Translations under genes and position numbers: made by a program
Part shown: piece by piece, positions 1-6,297 of the stretch
How the letters are laid out: each line of letters starts with the position of its first letter
How positions within the stretch are numbered: position 1 is the stretch's first letter
Notes under the pieces: model-generated
Databases searched by the model: none
Told to the model about the DNA's origin: nothing
Seen by the model: only the letters and a program-made list of their open reading frames with translations
Assembly: GCA_947311605.1 (NCBI GenBank)
Contig: CAMZLC010000046.1
Location: 1-8,066, forward strand
Source: an uncultured Sulfurovum sp.
Lineage (GTDB): Bacteria; Campylobacterota; Campylobacteria; Campylobacterales; Sulfurovaceae
Direction: 5' to 3'
DNA length: 8,066 nucleotides

Positions 1-137
1 GGTTTGGTATCTCCGTTAGAGGGATTTTTTGTGTGACAAACTATTGTGATGCGGACGCGCATAAGGATTTTCTCAAAAATCACGAAGAAGCAATGAGGCT
101 GTTGGATAAATATATGGCTTCCCAAAATATAAAGTAA
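1..137 (+). CDS. 3' end of a probable purine-nucleoside / methylthioadenosine phosphorylase
   Basis: An open frame enters from the left edge (first full codon at 3) and ends at TAA 135-137, followed directly by a second TAA. The visible 44 residues begin FGISVRGIFCVTNYCDADAH and continue with a KNHEEAMRLLDKY segment. A hydrophobic strand ending in a TN-Y motif, then an NHEE-type helix near the C-terminus, is what I remember from the PNP/MTAP family (human PNP has a comparable ITN...NHEEVL arrangement). Those enzymes split purine nucleosides or methylthioadenosine with phosphate in the cytoplasm. The catalytic core lies outside the window, so the family call is a moderate inference; that it is the end of a real gene is more secure. 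It ends 14 nt before rlmN, which suggests co-transcription. Confidence 0.55.
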   Translation, partial: FGISVRGIFCVTNYCDADAHKDFLKNHEEAMRLLDKYMASQNIK

Positions 138-151
138 TAAAAGAGACAAAA

Positions 152-1228
152 ATGCAGACAAAAAAGATATTGCAAGACTATACCAAAGAAGAGCTCTCTA
201 GGATGATCACGCCTTCATTCCGAGCCAAACAGATCTATTCGTGGGTGTATCATAAATATGTAGAGCACTTTGAACAGATGAAAAATCTTCCCCAGCAGAT
301 GCGAGAGCAGCTGAGTGAAGCGTTTACACTCATGCCATTAAAAATACTGATGGTGCAGGATAGTATCGATGGAAGCAGAAAGTATCTCTTTGAACTGCAT
401 GATGGGCATACAGTTGAAGTGGTACTGTTGTTGATGCGGGACAAGGAGTATCATGAAGATGGCTCTGTAAAGCATCAGGAGCGCTATACGGTCTGCATCT
501 CCTCTCAGGTAGGGTGCAAGGTAGGGTGCGCCTTTTGTTTGACTGCAAAGGGCGGCTTCATGAGAGATTTGAGTGCGGGGGAGATTGTGGAGCAGGTACG
601 CCAGGTCAAGATGGACAATGGCATCGATGCCAACCGCCGTGTCAATCTAGTCTTCATGGGGATGGGCGAGCCGCTTGACAATCTGTCCGCTGTAGCAAAA
701 TCGGTGCAGATCTTTGCTGACGAGGAAGGTATGGCAATTGCCACGCATCGTCAGACCATTTCCACCTCAGGGCTCAGCAGCAAGATCAAAAAGCTTGGAG
801 AGATGGATCTGGGTATCAATCTAGCCATCTCCCTGCATGCGGTAGATGATGCGCTCAGAGAAACGCTGATGCCCATCAACAAAGCCTACAACATTCAGTC
901 GATCATTGATGCGGTCAATGCTTTTCCTGTCAACAGCAGAAAGCGGGTGATGTTCGAGTATCTTGTCATCAGAAATGTCAATGATGATATCACTGCTGCC
1001 AAAAAACTTCTCAGCTTGCTTGACGGCATCAAGGCAAAAGTAAACCTGATCTATTTTAACCCCTATGGAGGTACAGAATTTGAAAGACCGGAAGAGAAGG
1101 ATATGGTGGCATTTCAGGAATATCTTGTGAAGAGGGGCTTGCTCTGCACGATCAGAGAATCCAAAGGTCTGGATATCTCTGCCGCCTGCGGACAGCTCAG
1201 AGAACAAGAGAGAGGAGAGGCAGTATGA
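152..1228 (+). CDS. rlmN: 23S rRNA / tRNA adenine-C2 methyltransferase RlmN
   Basis: A radical-SAM enzyme that methylates C2 of A2503 in 23S rRNA and of A37 in a subset of tRNAs, affecting peptidyl-transferase accuracy and antibiotic response. The protein has 358 residues, normal for the family. The CxxxCxxC cluster motif is at C122, C126 and C129, within SSQVGCKVGCAFC. The family's additional Cys is C115, and the C-terminal Cys that carries the transferred methyl is C346 in SAACGQL. These match E. coli C118/C125/C129/C132 and C355. The SAM-binding MGMGEP is at 169-174 and the SLHA segment at 227-230. Having both C115 and C346 fits RlmN; Cfr shares these motifs, but the context is housekeeping. 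The ATG at 152 follows a purine-rich AAGAGA. The gene lies 14 nt after the phosphorylase and its stop overlaps the next ATG, so it is probably mid-operon. Confidence 0.96.
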   Translation: MQTKKILQDYTKEELSRMITPSFRAKQIYSWVYHKYVEHFEQMKNLPQQMREQLSEAFTLMPLKILMVQDSIDGSRKYLFELHDGHTVEVVLLLMRDKEYHEDGSVKHQERYTVCISSQVGCKVGCAFCLTAKGGFMRDLSAGEIVEQVRQVKMDNGIDANRRVNLVFMGMGEPLDNLSAVAKSVQIFADEEGMAIATHRQTISTSGLSSKIKKLGEMDLGINLAISLHAVDDALRETLMPINKAYNIQSIIDAVNAFPVNSRKRVMFEYLVIRNVNDDITAAKKLLSLLDGIKAKVNLIYFNPYGGTEFERPEEKDMVAFQEYLVKRGLLCTIRESKGLDISAACGQLREQERGEAV

Positions 1229-1320
1229 CGACAATGGACGCTGTGCTCTATACGATCATTATTGGGGTAGTGTTGGCGGGCGTGATCGGTTTCATTATGG
1301 CAGTGAGGAGCGAGGATTAG
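1225..1320 (+). CDS. 31-residue single-span small membrane protein
   Basis: A short ORF starts at ATG 1225, overlapping the rlmN TGA in an ATGA junction, and ends at TAG 1318-1320. It has a good Shine-Dalgarno AGGAG at 1213-1217, 7 nt before the ATG and inside the rlmN end. The peptide starts MTTMDAVLYTI, continues with a hydrophobic, glycine-bearing run IIIGVVLAGVIGFIMA, and ends with charged VRSED. That is one predicted membrane helix of about 20 residues with a short charged tail. The ATGA overlap implies translational coupling to rlmN. I do not recognise the family. The hydrophobic-then-AxRS pattern loosely recalls the cbb3-oxidase maturation protein CcoS, but the GQ(F/Y)DD tail is missing, so I do not assign it. 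Good ribosome-binding site, coupling and a clean transmembrane pattern argue that it is translated. Confidence 0.6.
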   Translation: MTTMDAVLYTIIIGVVLAGVIGFIMAVRSED

Positions 1321-1324
1321 ACCA

Positions 1325-1340
1325 TGTTTCACGTGAAACA
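1325..1340. promoter_or_regulatory. parS: parS centromere site (exact consensus)
   Basis: TGTTTCACGTGAAACA is identical to the canonical 16-bp bacterial parS sequence bound by chromosomal ParB/Spo0J. The perfect palindrome extends to 20 bp (1323-1342). It fills the 26-bp gap between the stop of the small membrane protein (1320) and the stop of the convergent RluA-family gene (1347). ParB loads at such sites, spreads, and works with ParA and SMC to segregate origins. Chromosomal parS sites usually cluster near oriC, so this suggests an origin-proximal locus. A bidirectional terminator is an alternative reading, but there is no U tract and no loop. Confidence 0.88.
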
Positions 1341-1346
1341 TGCTCG

Positions 1347-2285
1347 CTATTGTGTTGACGCAGTGTTAAAGCTACGCTTTACCTTGGGGCAGATATTTTC
1401 CATCTCTTGTTTAAAATCTATTTGACTCTCGATAAAATAGTCTGCTCCATAACGAAATGCCAATGTGTGTGCATGAAGCATCAGGCGGCTCGCACCCGTT
1501 TCAGTCAGTCTGTTTTTAGCAGAAAGTCTGCCTTCGAGATAGGCATCGCTGGTTTCAAAAGTGCTGCCGTAAATAGGGTCACCCAAAATAGGATGTTTCA
1601 TGTGAAACAAATGGACTCTGATCTGATGGGTACGCCCAGTAGTAGGATAACATGCCACCAGCGTGGTATCTCTCCCTGCGTGATATTCGAGGGGCACGAA
1701 GTCAGTGTGGGCAGATTTGCCTCTGTCATCCACGGTGACCTTGTGTTTGCATTGGCTGTAGTCATTGCTTTTGAGGAGAGGCGCTTCCACGGTAAAACAC
1801 TCCGTTAGCGCTCCTTCTACCCAGGCCAGATAGCTTTTGCGTATGGTTTTTATCTCAAAGGCATTTTTTAAAAAGCGTTCGGCATCCTTGTGTTTGCTTG
1901 CCAGCAATAACCCGGAAGTTTCCATGTCTATGCGATGCACGGCATTGGCATGCTCTCCTGAAAGTGCGCGTATCTCATCGAGCATGGAGTATTCTGTCGC
2001 CATAGTATTGGGGTGTACCAGTATACCCGAAGGCTTCTCAAAGATCATAAAGTCCGGTGTTTGAAAGAGCACGGCACGGCCTCTGGATCTTGGTTGGAAA
2101 TAGACGATCTCAATGTCACCCTGAATCAGTGCCCCAGAGTTCTCAAGAGATTTACCATTGACAAGGAGCCTTCCTTTGCCCAAAAGTCTCTGTGCCTGCC
2201 CCTGGGTATAGTGGAAGTGCTGCATCACAAAAAGAAAGGCAGGGGTGGGAGTGCTCACATGATACTTCTCTTTGACGAATGGCAT
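1347..2285 (-). CDS. RluA-family ribosomal large-subunit pseudouridine synthase
   Basis: Isomerises specific uridines in rRNA (or tRNA) to pseudouridine. The chosen product has 312 residues. It carries an S4-like N-terminal RNA-binding segment (about 20-66, containing RLLGKGRLLVNGK), the catalytic motif HRIDMETSGLLL with Asp120, and the family motif TGRTHQIRVH at 216-225 followed by HPILGDPIYG. I chose ATG 2283-2285 over the ATG 42 nt upstream because an AAAGGGG ribosome-binding site sits just before it and the protein then begins in family style. The gene is divergent from purB and convergent with rlmN plus the small ORF; in C. jejuni I recall the homologue (Cj0022c) in the same place. Codons 226-231 (L-F-H-M-K-H) encode a parS-like palindrome. 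RluA, RluC and RluD subtypes cannot be separated from the sequence alone. Confidence 0.9.
   Translation of the reverse strand: MPFVKEKYHVSTPTPAFLFVMQHFHYTQGQAQRLLGKGRLLVNGKSLENSGALIQGDIEIVYFQPRSRGRAVLFQTPDFMIFEKPSGILVHPNTMATEYSMLDEIRALSGEHANAVHRIDMETSGLLLASKHKDAERFLKNAFEIKTIRKSYLAWVEGALTECFTVEAPLLKSNDYSQCKHKVTVDDRGKSAHTDFVPLEYHAGRDTTLVACYPTTGRTHQIRVHLFHMKHPILGDPIYGSTFETSDAYLEGRLSAKNRLTETGASRLMLHAHTLAFRYGADYFIESQIDFKQEMENICPKVKRSFNTASTQ
1594..1609. promoter_or_regulatory. parS: second parS-like site, inside the pseudouridine synthase gene
   Basis: TGTTTCATGTGAAACA differs from canonical parS by one base in the central CACGTG. It lies 269 bp centre-to-centre from the exact site. It is read on the minus strand as codons for L-F-H-M-K-H in the region after TGRTHQIRVH. 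ParB proteins commonly tolerate one mismatch, but the changed base is in the core, so binding may be weaker. Chance from the protein sequence is possible, since the Phe-His-x-Lys-His codons naturally approach the consensus. Confidence 0.6.
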
Positions 2286-2310
2286 TTTCACCCCTTTGTA
2301 ACTGCATTTT

Positions 2311-2319
2311 TGGTAGAAT
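2311..2319 (+). promoter_or_regulatory. extended -10 promoter for purB
   Basis: TGGTAGAAT is an extended -10 box (TG, one base, TAGAAT at 2314-2319). It predicts a start near 2326 and a leader of about 26 nt before the chosen purB ATG. There is no clear -35, as is common in Campylobacterota. Confidence 0.55.
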
Positions 2320-2326
2320 AATAGCA
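2318..2326 (-). promoter_or_regulatory. extended -10 promoter for the pseudouridine synthase gene
   Basis: On the minus strand TGCTATTAT (TG, C, then TATTAT at 2323-2318) predicts a start near 2311 and a leader of about 25 nt. Its hexamer shares two base pairs with the purB -10 box on the other strand, so the two promoters interlock. Confidence 0.5.
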
Positions 2327-2351
2327 AAAATATATGGTGAAAAGGTTTGGA

Positions 2352-3683
2352 ATGATAGAGAGGTATTCACGAGAAGAGATGGCAAAAAACTGGACAATGC
2401 AGGCCAAGTACCAAGCATGGTTGGATATAGAGATCGCCGTGGTCAAAGCATGGAACAGACTAGGGCTTATCCCCGATGAGGATGCGCAAAAGATCGTAGA
2501 CAATGCTGCATTTTCTGTCGAGCGGATCGATGAGATAGAAGCAGTGACACGCCATGATCTTATTGCCTTTACCACCTCAGTTTCTGAGAGCCTTGGTGAA
2601 GAGAGTCGCTGGTTTCATTATGGCATGACCTCTTCGGATACAGTGGATTCTGCTGTGGCACTTCAGATGAAAGCGTCACTGGAAATCATTGTCGCCGATG
2701 TAAAAATGATGATGGAATCGATCAAAATAAGAGCCATGGAGCATAAAATGACCCTGATGGTGGGCCGCAGCCATGGTATTCACGGGGAGCCCATTACCTT
2801 TGGTCTAGTACTTGCAGTCTGGTATGATGAGATGGCACGGCACTTGAAAAATCTGGAGCAGACCATGGAGGTGATCGCAGTAGGTCAGATCTCTGGCGCG
2901 ATGGGGAATTTTGCCCATGCGCCTTTGGAGCTTGAGGAGTATGCGATGGAGGAGCTGGGACTGCAGCCCGCGCCTGCCTCTAACCAGGTGATCCAGAGAG
3001 ACAGATATGCGAGGCTGGCAACCTCTTTGGCACTTTTGGCATCCACCATAGAGAAGTTTGCAGTGCAAGTTAGGCACTGGCAGCGTACAGAGGTGTACGA
3101 GTGCGAGGAGTTTTTTGCCAAAGGACAGAAGGGCTCTTCTGCGATGCCACACAAAAGAAACCCTATCTTGACTGAAAATATCACAGGATTGGCTCGTATG
3201 ATCAGGGCTTATGCCGCACCGGCAATGGAAAATGTCGCGCTCTGGCATGAGCGGGACATCTCCCACTCTTCGACAGAACGATTCTGGCTGCCCGATGCCT
3301 TTATCACCAGTGACTTTATGCTGCACCGTATGAACAATGTGATTGCCAATCTCACTGTTATGCCTGAAAATATGATGAGAAACCTCAATCTTACCGGTGG
3401 TTTAGTCTTTTCTCAGCGTGTACTATTGGAGCTCCCCAAAGCAGGTGTCAGCCGTGAAGATGCCTATAGAATCGTGCAGCGAAATGCTATGAAAGTATGG
3501 GAAGAGATACAGCAGGGCAAGCCCACCACCAATGAAAAAGGAGAGTCTCTCTATCTCCAGTATCTTCTTGGTGATGAGGAACTGAGACAATCACTTTCGG
3601 AAGATCAGATCAGGGAATGTTTCAATTTTGACTACTACACAAAAAATGTAGATAAGATCTTTTCACGGGTATTTAAGCGCTAG
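2352..3683 (+). CDS. purB: Adenylosuccinate lyase
   Basis: Catalyses two fumarate-releasing steps in purine synthesis: SAICAR to AICAR, and adenylosuccinate to AMP. The product has 443 residues, a normal length for bacterial PurB. The lyase signature GSSAMPHKRNP is at 261-271, with the likely catalytic Ser at 263 in the flexible loop. The general-acid His141 lies in GRSHGIHGEP, and TRHD (H68) and TSSDTVDS (93-100) supply substrate-site residues. I chose ATG 2352, giving MIERYSREEM, the usual PurB N-terminus. It has an AAAAGG ribosome-binding site at 2340-2345, whereas the in-frame ATG at 2334 would place that site inside the gene. It is transcribed divergently from the pseudouridine synthase gene and lies upstream of nrdA, an order I recall from C. 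jejuni. No truncation or missing key residue is seen. Confidence 0.96.
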   Translation: MIERYSREEMAKNWTMQAKYQAWLDIEIAVVKAWNRLGLIPDEDAQKIVDNAAFSVERIDEIEAVTRHDLIAFTTSVSESLGEESRWFHYGMTSSDTVDSAVALQMKASLEIIVADVKMMMESIKIRAMEHKMTLMVGRSHGIHGEPITFGLVLAVWYDEMARHLKNLEQTMEVIAVGQISGAMGNFAHAPLELEEYAMEELGLQPAPASNQVIQRDRYARLATSLALLASTIEKFAVQVRHWQRTEVYECEEFFAKGQKGSSAMPHKRNPILTENITGLARMIRAYAAPAMENVALWHERDISHSSTERFWLPDAFITSDFMLHRMNNVIANLTVMPENMMRNLNLTGGLVFSQRVLLELPKAGVSREDAYRIVQRNAMKVWEEIQQGKPTTNEKGESLYLQYLLGDEELRQSLSEDQIRECFNFDYYTKNVDKIFSRVFKR

Positions 3684-3723
3684 TTTCTGCGCCACTCCCG
3701 CTCTGATTCCCATGAGGACGACA

Positions 3724-3760
3724 GCATTGGTTTTATAATTAAAAATTATAAAACCAATGC
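3724..3760. repeat. perfect 17-bp inverted repeat (long hairpin)
   Basis: GCATTGGTTTTATAATT at 3724-3740 is exactly complementary to 3744-3760, with a 3-nt AAA loop. It begins 41 nt after the purB stop. No U tract follows directly (six T's only at 3775-3780), so it is not a textbook intrinsic terminator, though it could still act as a transcript end or stabilise the 3' end. A fossil mobile-repeat end or a symmetric operator are alternatives. Confidence 0.8.
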
Positions 3761-3805
3761 GCCAAAAGCCCTTCTTTTTTAACAAAAAATCAAGCAAAAC
3801 TTTAG

Positions 3806-3811
3806 TAAAAT
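3806..3811 (+). promoter_or_regulatory. -10 promoter element for nrdA
   Basis: TAAAAT within TTTAGTAAAATC, in an A/T-rich stretch, with a predicted start near 3818 and a leader of about 54 nt. I see no convincing NrdR-box pair nearby. Confidence 0.45.
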
Positions 3812-3871
3812 CTTTATCTTTTTAGGCAGGGAAATATATTTACCCTGCAGAATTTATGTTGGGGGCAATCA

Positions 3872-6247
3872 ATGACAAGAGTAGTAAAACGAAGCGGCAG
3901 AGTAGAAACACTGGATGTTACAAAGATACAAAAATATACTTCCGCTGCCGTAGAAGGTCTGGAAGGGGTCAGTCAGAGTGAGCTGGAAGTAGATGCGAAG
4001 ATACACTTTCAGGACATGATTACCTCGGAAGAGATACAGCAGACACTGATCAAAACAGCGGTAGACAAGATAGATATCACCAGTCCCAATTGGACATTTG
4101 TCGCTTCACGCCTCTTTCTCTATGATATTTACCATAAAGTCTCCGGCTTCTCCGGTTACATTCACCTGCAAGAGTATTTCGAGCGAGGTGAAAGAGAAGG
4201 GCGTATTCTTTTGGGGCTGAAAGAGAAATTTGACCTCGATGACCTCAATGTCTATATCCAGCCCGAAAGAGATATGCAGTTCACCTATCTGGGGGTTAAA
4301 ACACTTTATGACAGATACCTGATCAAGGACAAGAGCGGATCCCCCATAGAGCTTCCCCAGCATCTTTTTATGGGTGTGGCGATGTTTCTGGCGCAAAATG
4401 AGTTTGACTGCCAGACCTGGGCCAAAAAATTCTATGACATTCTGAGCAAATTTGAGGTCATGGCCGCCACGCCTACGCTTTCCAATGCCAGAACACCACG
4501 ACATCAGCTCAGCTCCTGCTATATCGGCTCCACACCTGACAATATCGAGGGGATCTTCGATGCCTACAAAGAGATGGCGCTGCTGAGTAAGTTTGGCGGT
4601 GGTATCGGCTGGGACTGGACGCAAGTACGCGGTATGGGCTCCTTCATCGATGGACACAAGCATGCAGCCGGAGGGATCGTGCCTTTTCTCAAGATCGCCA
4701 ATGATGTGGCTATCGCTGTCGATCAGCTCGGCACACGCAAGGGAGCGATCGCTGTCTATCTGGAGCCTTGGCATATTGATATCCGGGACTTTTTGGATCT
4801 CAAGAAAAATTCTGGTGAAGAGCGCCGCCGTGCGCATGACCTTTTCCCTGCGATGTGGCTCAATGACCTCTTTATGGAGCGTGTAGAAGAGGATGCCATG
4901 TGGACACTTTTCGACCCTTTTGAGGTGAGAGAGCTGATCGATCTGCACGGAGATGCTTTTAAGGAGTGTTACGAAGTACTGGAACAAAAAGAGGGGATCA
5001 CCAAAGAGGTGATCTCTGCCAAAGGGCTCTGGAAGGAGATTCTGCGAAGCTACTTCGAGACAGGCAACCCTTTTCTAGCATTCAAAGACGCTGCAAACAG
5101 AGCCAATCCCAACCGACATACGGGGATGATACGAAGCTCCAACCTCTGTACGGAGATCTTTCAAAATACAGGACCAGACTCTTACAAGATCCGAGTAACC
5201 TATGACGACCGCACGATTGAGGTATTTGAAGAGGAGGAGAGGATCACGGTGGACAATGGCATGACCAAGCCCGCCAAAAAGATCACGGCTCTTGACAGTT
5301 TACAGGGCAAGCAGGTATGGATGGTGGACAAAGAGAGAGTGGCAGGAGATACGGCAGTATGCAACCTTGCCTCTGTCAACCTTTCCAAGATACATACAGC
5401 AGAGGATATTGCAAGAGTCGTGCCTACAGCTATCAGAATGCTTGACAACGTGATCGATCTCAACTTCTATCCTCTTGCCAAGGTCAAAGAGACCAATGAG
5501 AAGAGCCGTTCTATTGGGCTGGGCGTGATGGGGGAGGCACAGATGCTGGCAGAGGCCAGGATCGAATGGGGAAGTGCCGAGCATTTCGAAAAGGTTGATG
5601 AGATCATGGAATCAGTCAGCTACTATGCGATCAGAGCCTCCAGCGATCTGGCGCTGGAGAAGGGAAAATACCCTACCTTTGAAGGCTCGGACTGGTCTAG
5701 GGGTATCTTCCCTATCGATAAGGCAAACCCGGAGGCGTGTAAACTGGTTGACAGAGGGGGGCTTTTTGGGTATACCCATGACTGGGCAGCGCTCAAAGAG
5801 AAGGTCAAGGCAGACGGCATGCGCAACGGCTACCTGATGGCGATCGCACCGACCAGCTCTATCTCTATATTGACAGGCACCACGCAGGCGATCGAGCCGG
5901 TTTACAAGCGCAAGTGGTATGAAGAGAACCTCTCAGGACATATTCCTGTAGTTGTCCCCAACCTCTCTGCCGCCAACTGGAGCTACTATACCCCCAGCTA
6001 TGAGCTGGATCAGCGGCTACTCATCCGAGCCGGAGCGATCCGCCAGAAGTGGATCGATCAGGGGCAGTCGCTCAATATCTTTATCACACTGGACAAGGTC
6101 AGTGGAAAGTATCTCAACGATATCTATATGGAGGCGTGGAAGTTCGGCCTCAAGTCCACCTACTACCTGAGAAGCCAGTCACCGGAAGCCCTGGCGGATG
6201 ACGACACGGTAGAAGATCGCAGTATGGAGTGTATCTCCTGCCAGTGA
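3872..6247 (+). CDS. nrdA: Class I ribonucleoside-diphosphate reductase, alpha subunit
   Basis: Large catalytic subunit that reduces NDPs to dNDPs, working with a radical-generating NrdB. It has 791 residues. An N-terminal ATP-cone (about 3-90) suggests dATP/ATP control of overall activity. Active-site residues are the redox Cys216 (HQLSSC), the N424-C426-E428 triad in SSNLCTEIF with thiyl Cys426, and the second redox Cys497 (GDTAVC). The radical-transfer tyrosines are Y764-Y765 (STYYLR) and the C-terminal reductant pair is C787/C790 (ECISCQ). The distance C426-C497 is 71 residues against 23 in E. coli (C439-C462), so there is an insertion of about 48 residues. The total length matches what I recall for Campylobacter NrdA. 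The ATG at 3872 follows GGGGG (3861-3865). nrdB is not next door, as in other Campylobacterota. Confidence 0.96.
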   Translation: MTRVVKRSGRVETLDVTKIQKYTSAAVEGLEGVSQSELEVDAKIHFQDMITSEEIQQTLIKTAVDKIDITSPNWTFVASRLFLYDIYHKVSGFSGYIHLQEYFERGEREGRILLGLKEKFDLDDLNVYIQPERDMQFTYLGVKTLYDRYLIKDKSGSPIELPQHLFMGVAMFLAQNEFDCQTWAKKFYDILSKFEVMAATPTLSNARTPRHQLSSCYIGSTPDNIEGIFDAYKEMALLSKFGGGIGWDWTQVRGMGSFIDGHKHAAGGIVPFLKIANDVAIAVDQLGTRKGAIAVYLEPWHIDIRDFLDLKKNSGEERRRAHDLFPAMWLNDLFMERVEEDAMWTLFDPFEVRELIDLHGDAFKECYEVLEQKEGITKEVISAKGLWKEILRSYFETGNPFLAFKDAANRANPNRHTGMIRSSNLCTEIFQNTGPDSYKIRVTYDDRTIEVFEEEERITVDNGMTKPAKKITALDSLQGKQVWMVDKERVAGDTAVCNLASVNLSKIHTAEDIARVVPTAIRMLDNVIDLNFYPLAKVKETNEKSRSIGLGVMGEAQMLAEARIEWGSAEHFEKVDEIMESVSYYAIRASSDLALEKGKYPTFEGSDWSRGIFPIDKANPEACKLVDRGGLFGYTHDWAALKEKVKADGMRNGYLMAIAPTSSISILTGTTQAIEPVYKRKWYEENLSGHIPVVVPNLSAANWSYYTPSYELDQRLLIRAGAIRQKWIDQGQSLNIFITLDKVSGKYLNDIYMEAWKFGLKSTYYLRSQSPEALADDDTVEDRSMECISCQ

Positions 6248-6285
6248 CAATCGATCTCATTCACAATCGGTTCACATTTCTCTGA

Positions 6286-6291
6286 TATAGT
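6286..6291 (+). promoter_or_regulatory. possible -10 box of an intergenic transcript after nrdA
   Basis: TATAGT in TGATATAGTACG matches TATAAT at five of six positions. It predicts a start near 6298, exactly where the first stem of the structured region begins. No good -35 is seen at 17-bp spacing. Confidence 0.35.
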
Positions 6292-6297
6292 ACGTCT

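Larger units (their letters stand above)
3684..3871. other. purB-nrdA intergenic region
   Basis: A 188-bp stretch. It holds a GC-richer patch (about 3685-3723), the perfect inverted repeat at 3724-3760, an A/T-rich run with TTTTTT-AAC-AAAAAA (3775-3789), the nrdA -10 box and its ribosome-binding site. The minus strand stays open through most of it without an early start codon. Confidence 0.8.

Noticed and set aside
821..1234. 137-residue minus-strand open frame inside rlmN
   Set aside because: Antisense shadow of the conserved radical-SAM domain; no start signals and no recognisable protein.
1323..1342. Palindrome as a bidirectional transcription terminator
   Set aside because: No U tract on either side and no loop in the perfect palindrome; exact identity to parS explains it better, although a secondary role is not excluded.
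2286..2327. Longer start for the pseudouridine synthase at 2327
   Set aside because: The extra 14 residues overlap its own likely promoter, and ATG 2283-2285 has the AAAGGGG site at correct spacing.
2334..2351. Longer purB start at ATG 2334
   Set aside because: It would put the AAAAGG ribosome-binding site inside the gene and add six residues not typical of PurB; the ATG at 2352 gives the standard MIERYS start.
2805..3326. 173-residue minus-strand open frame inside purB
   Set aside because: Shadow of a fully conserved purB; low-complexity, Cys/His/Arg-rich sequence without family features.
3790..3871. NrdR boxes before nrdA
   Set aside because: No pair of ACACWATATATAGTGT-like sites could be found; only A/T-rich sequence and a -10 box.
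4106..4987. 293-residue open frame on the strand opposite nrdA
   Set aside because: It lies wholly inside nrdA, whose protein is complete with all catalytic residues. The antisense product shows no recognisable domain and no ribosome-binding site; it is a codon-bias shadow.
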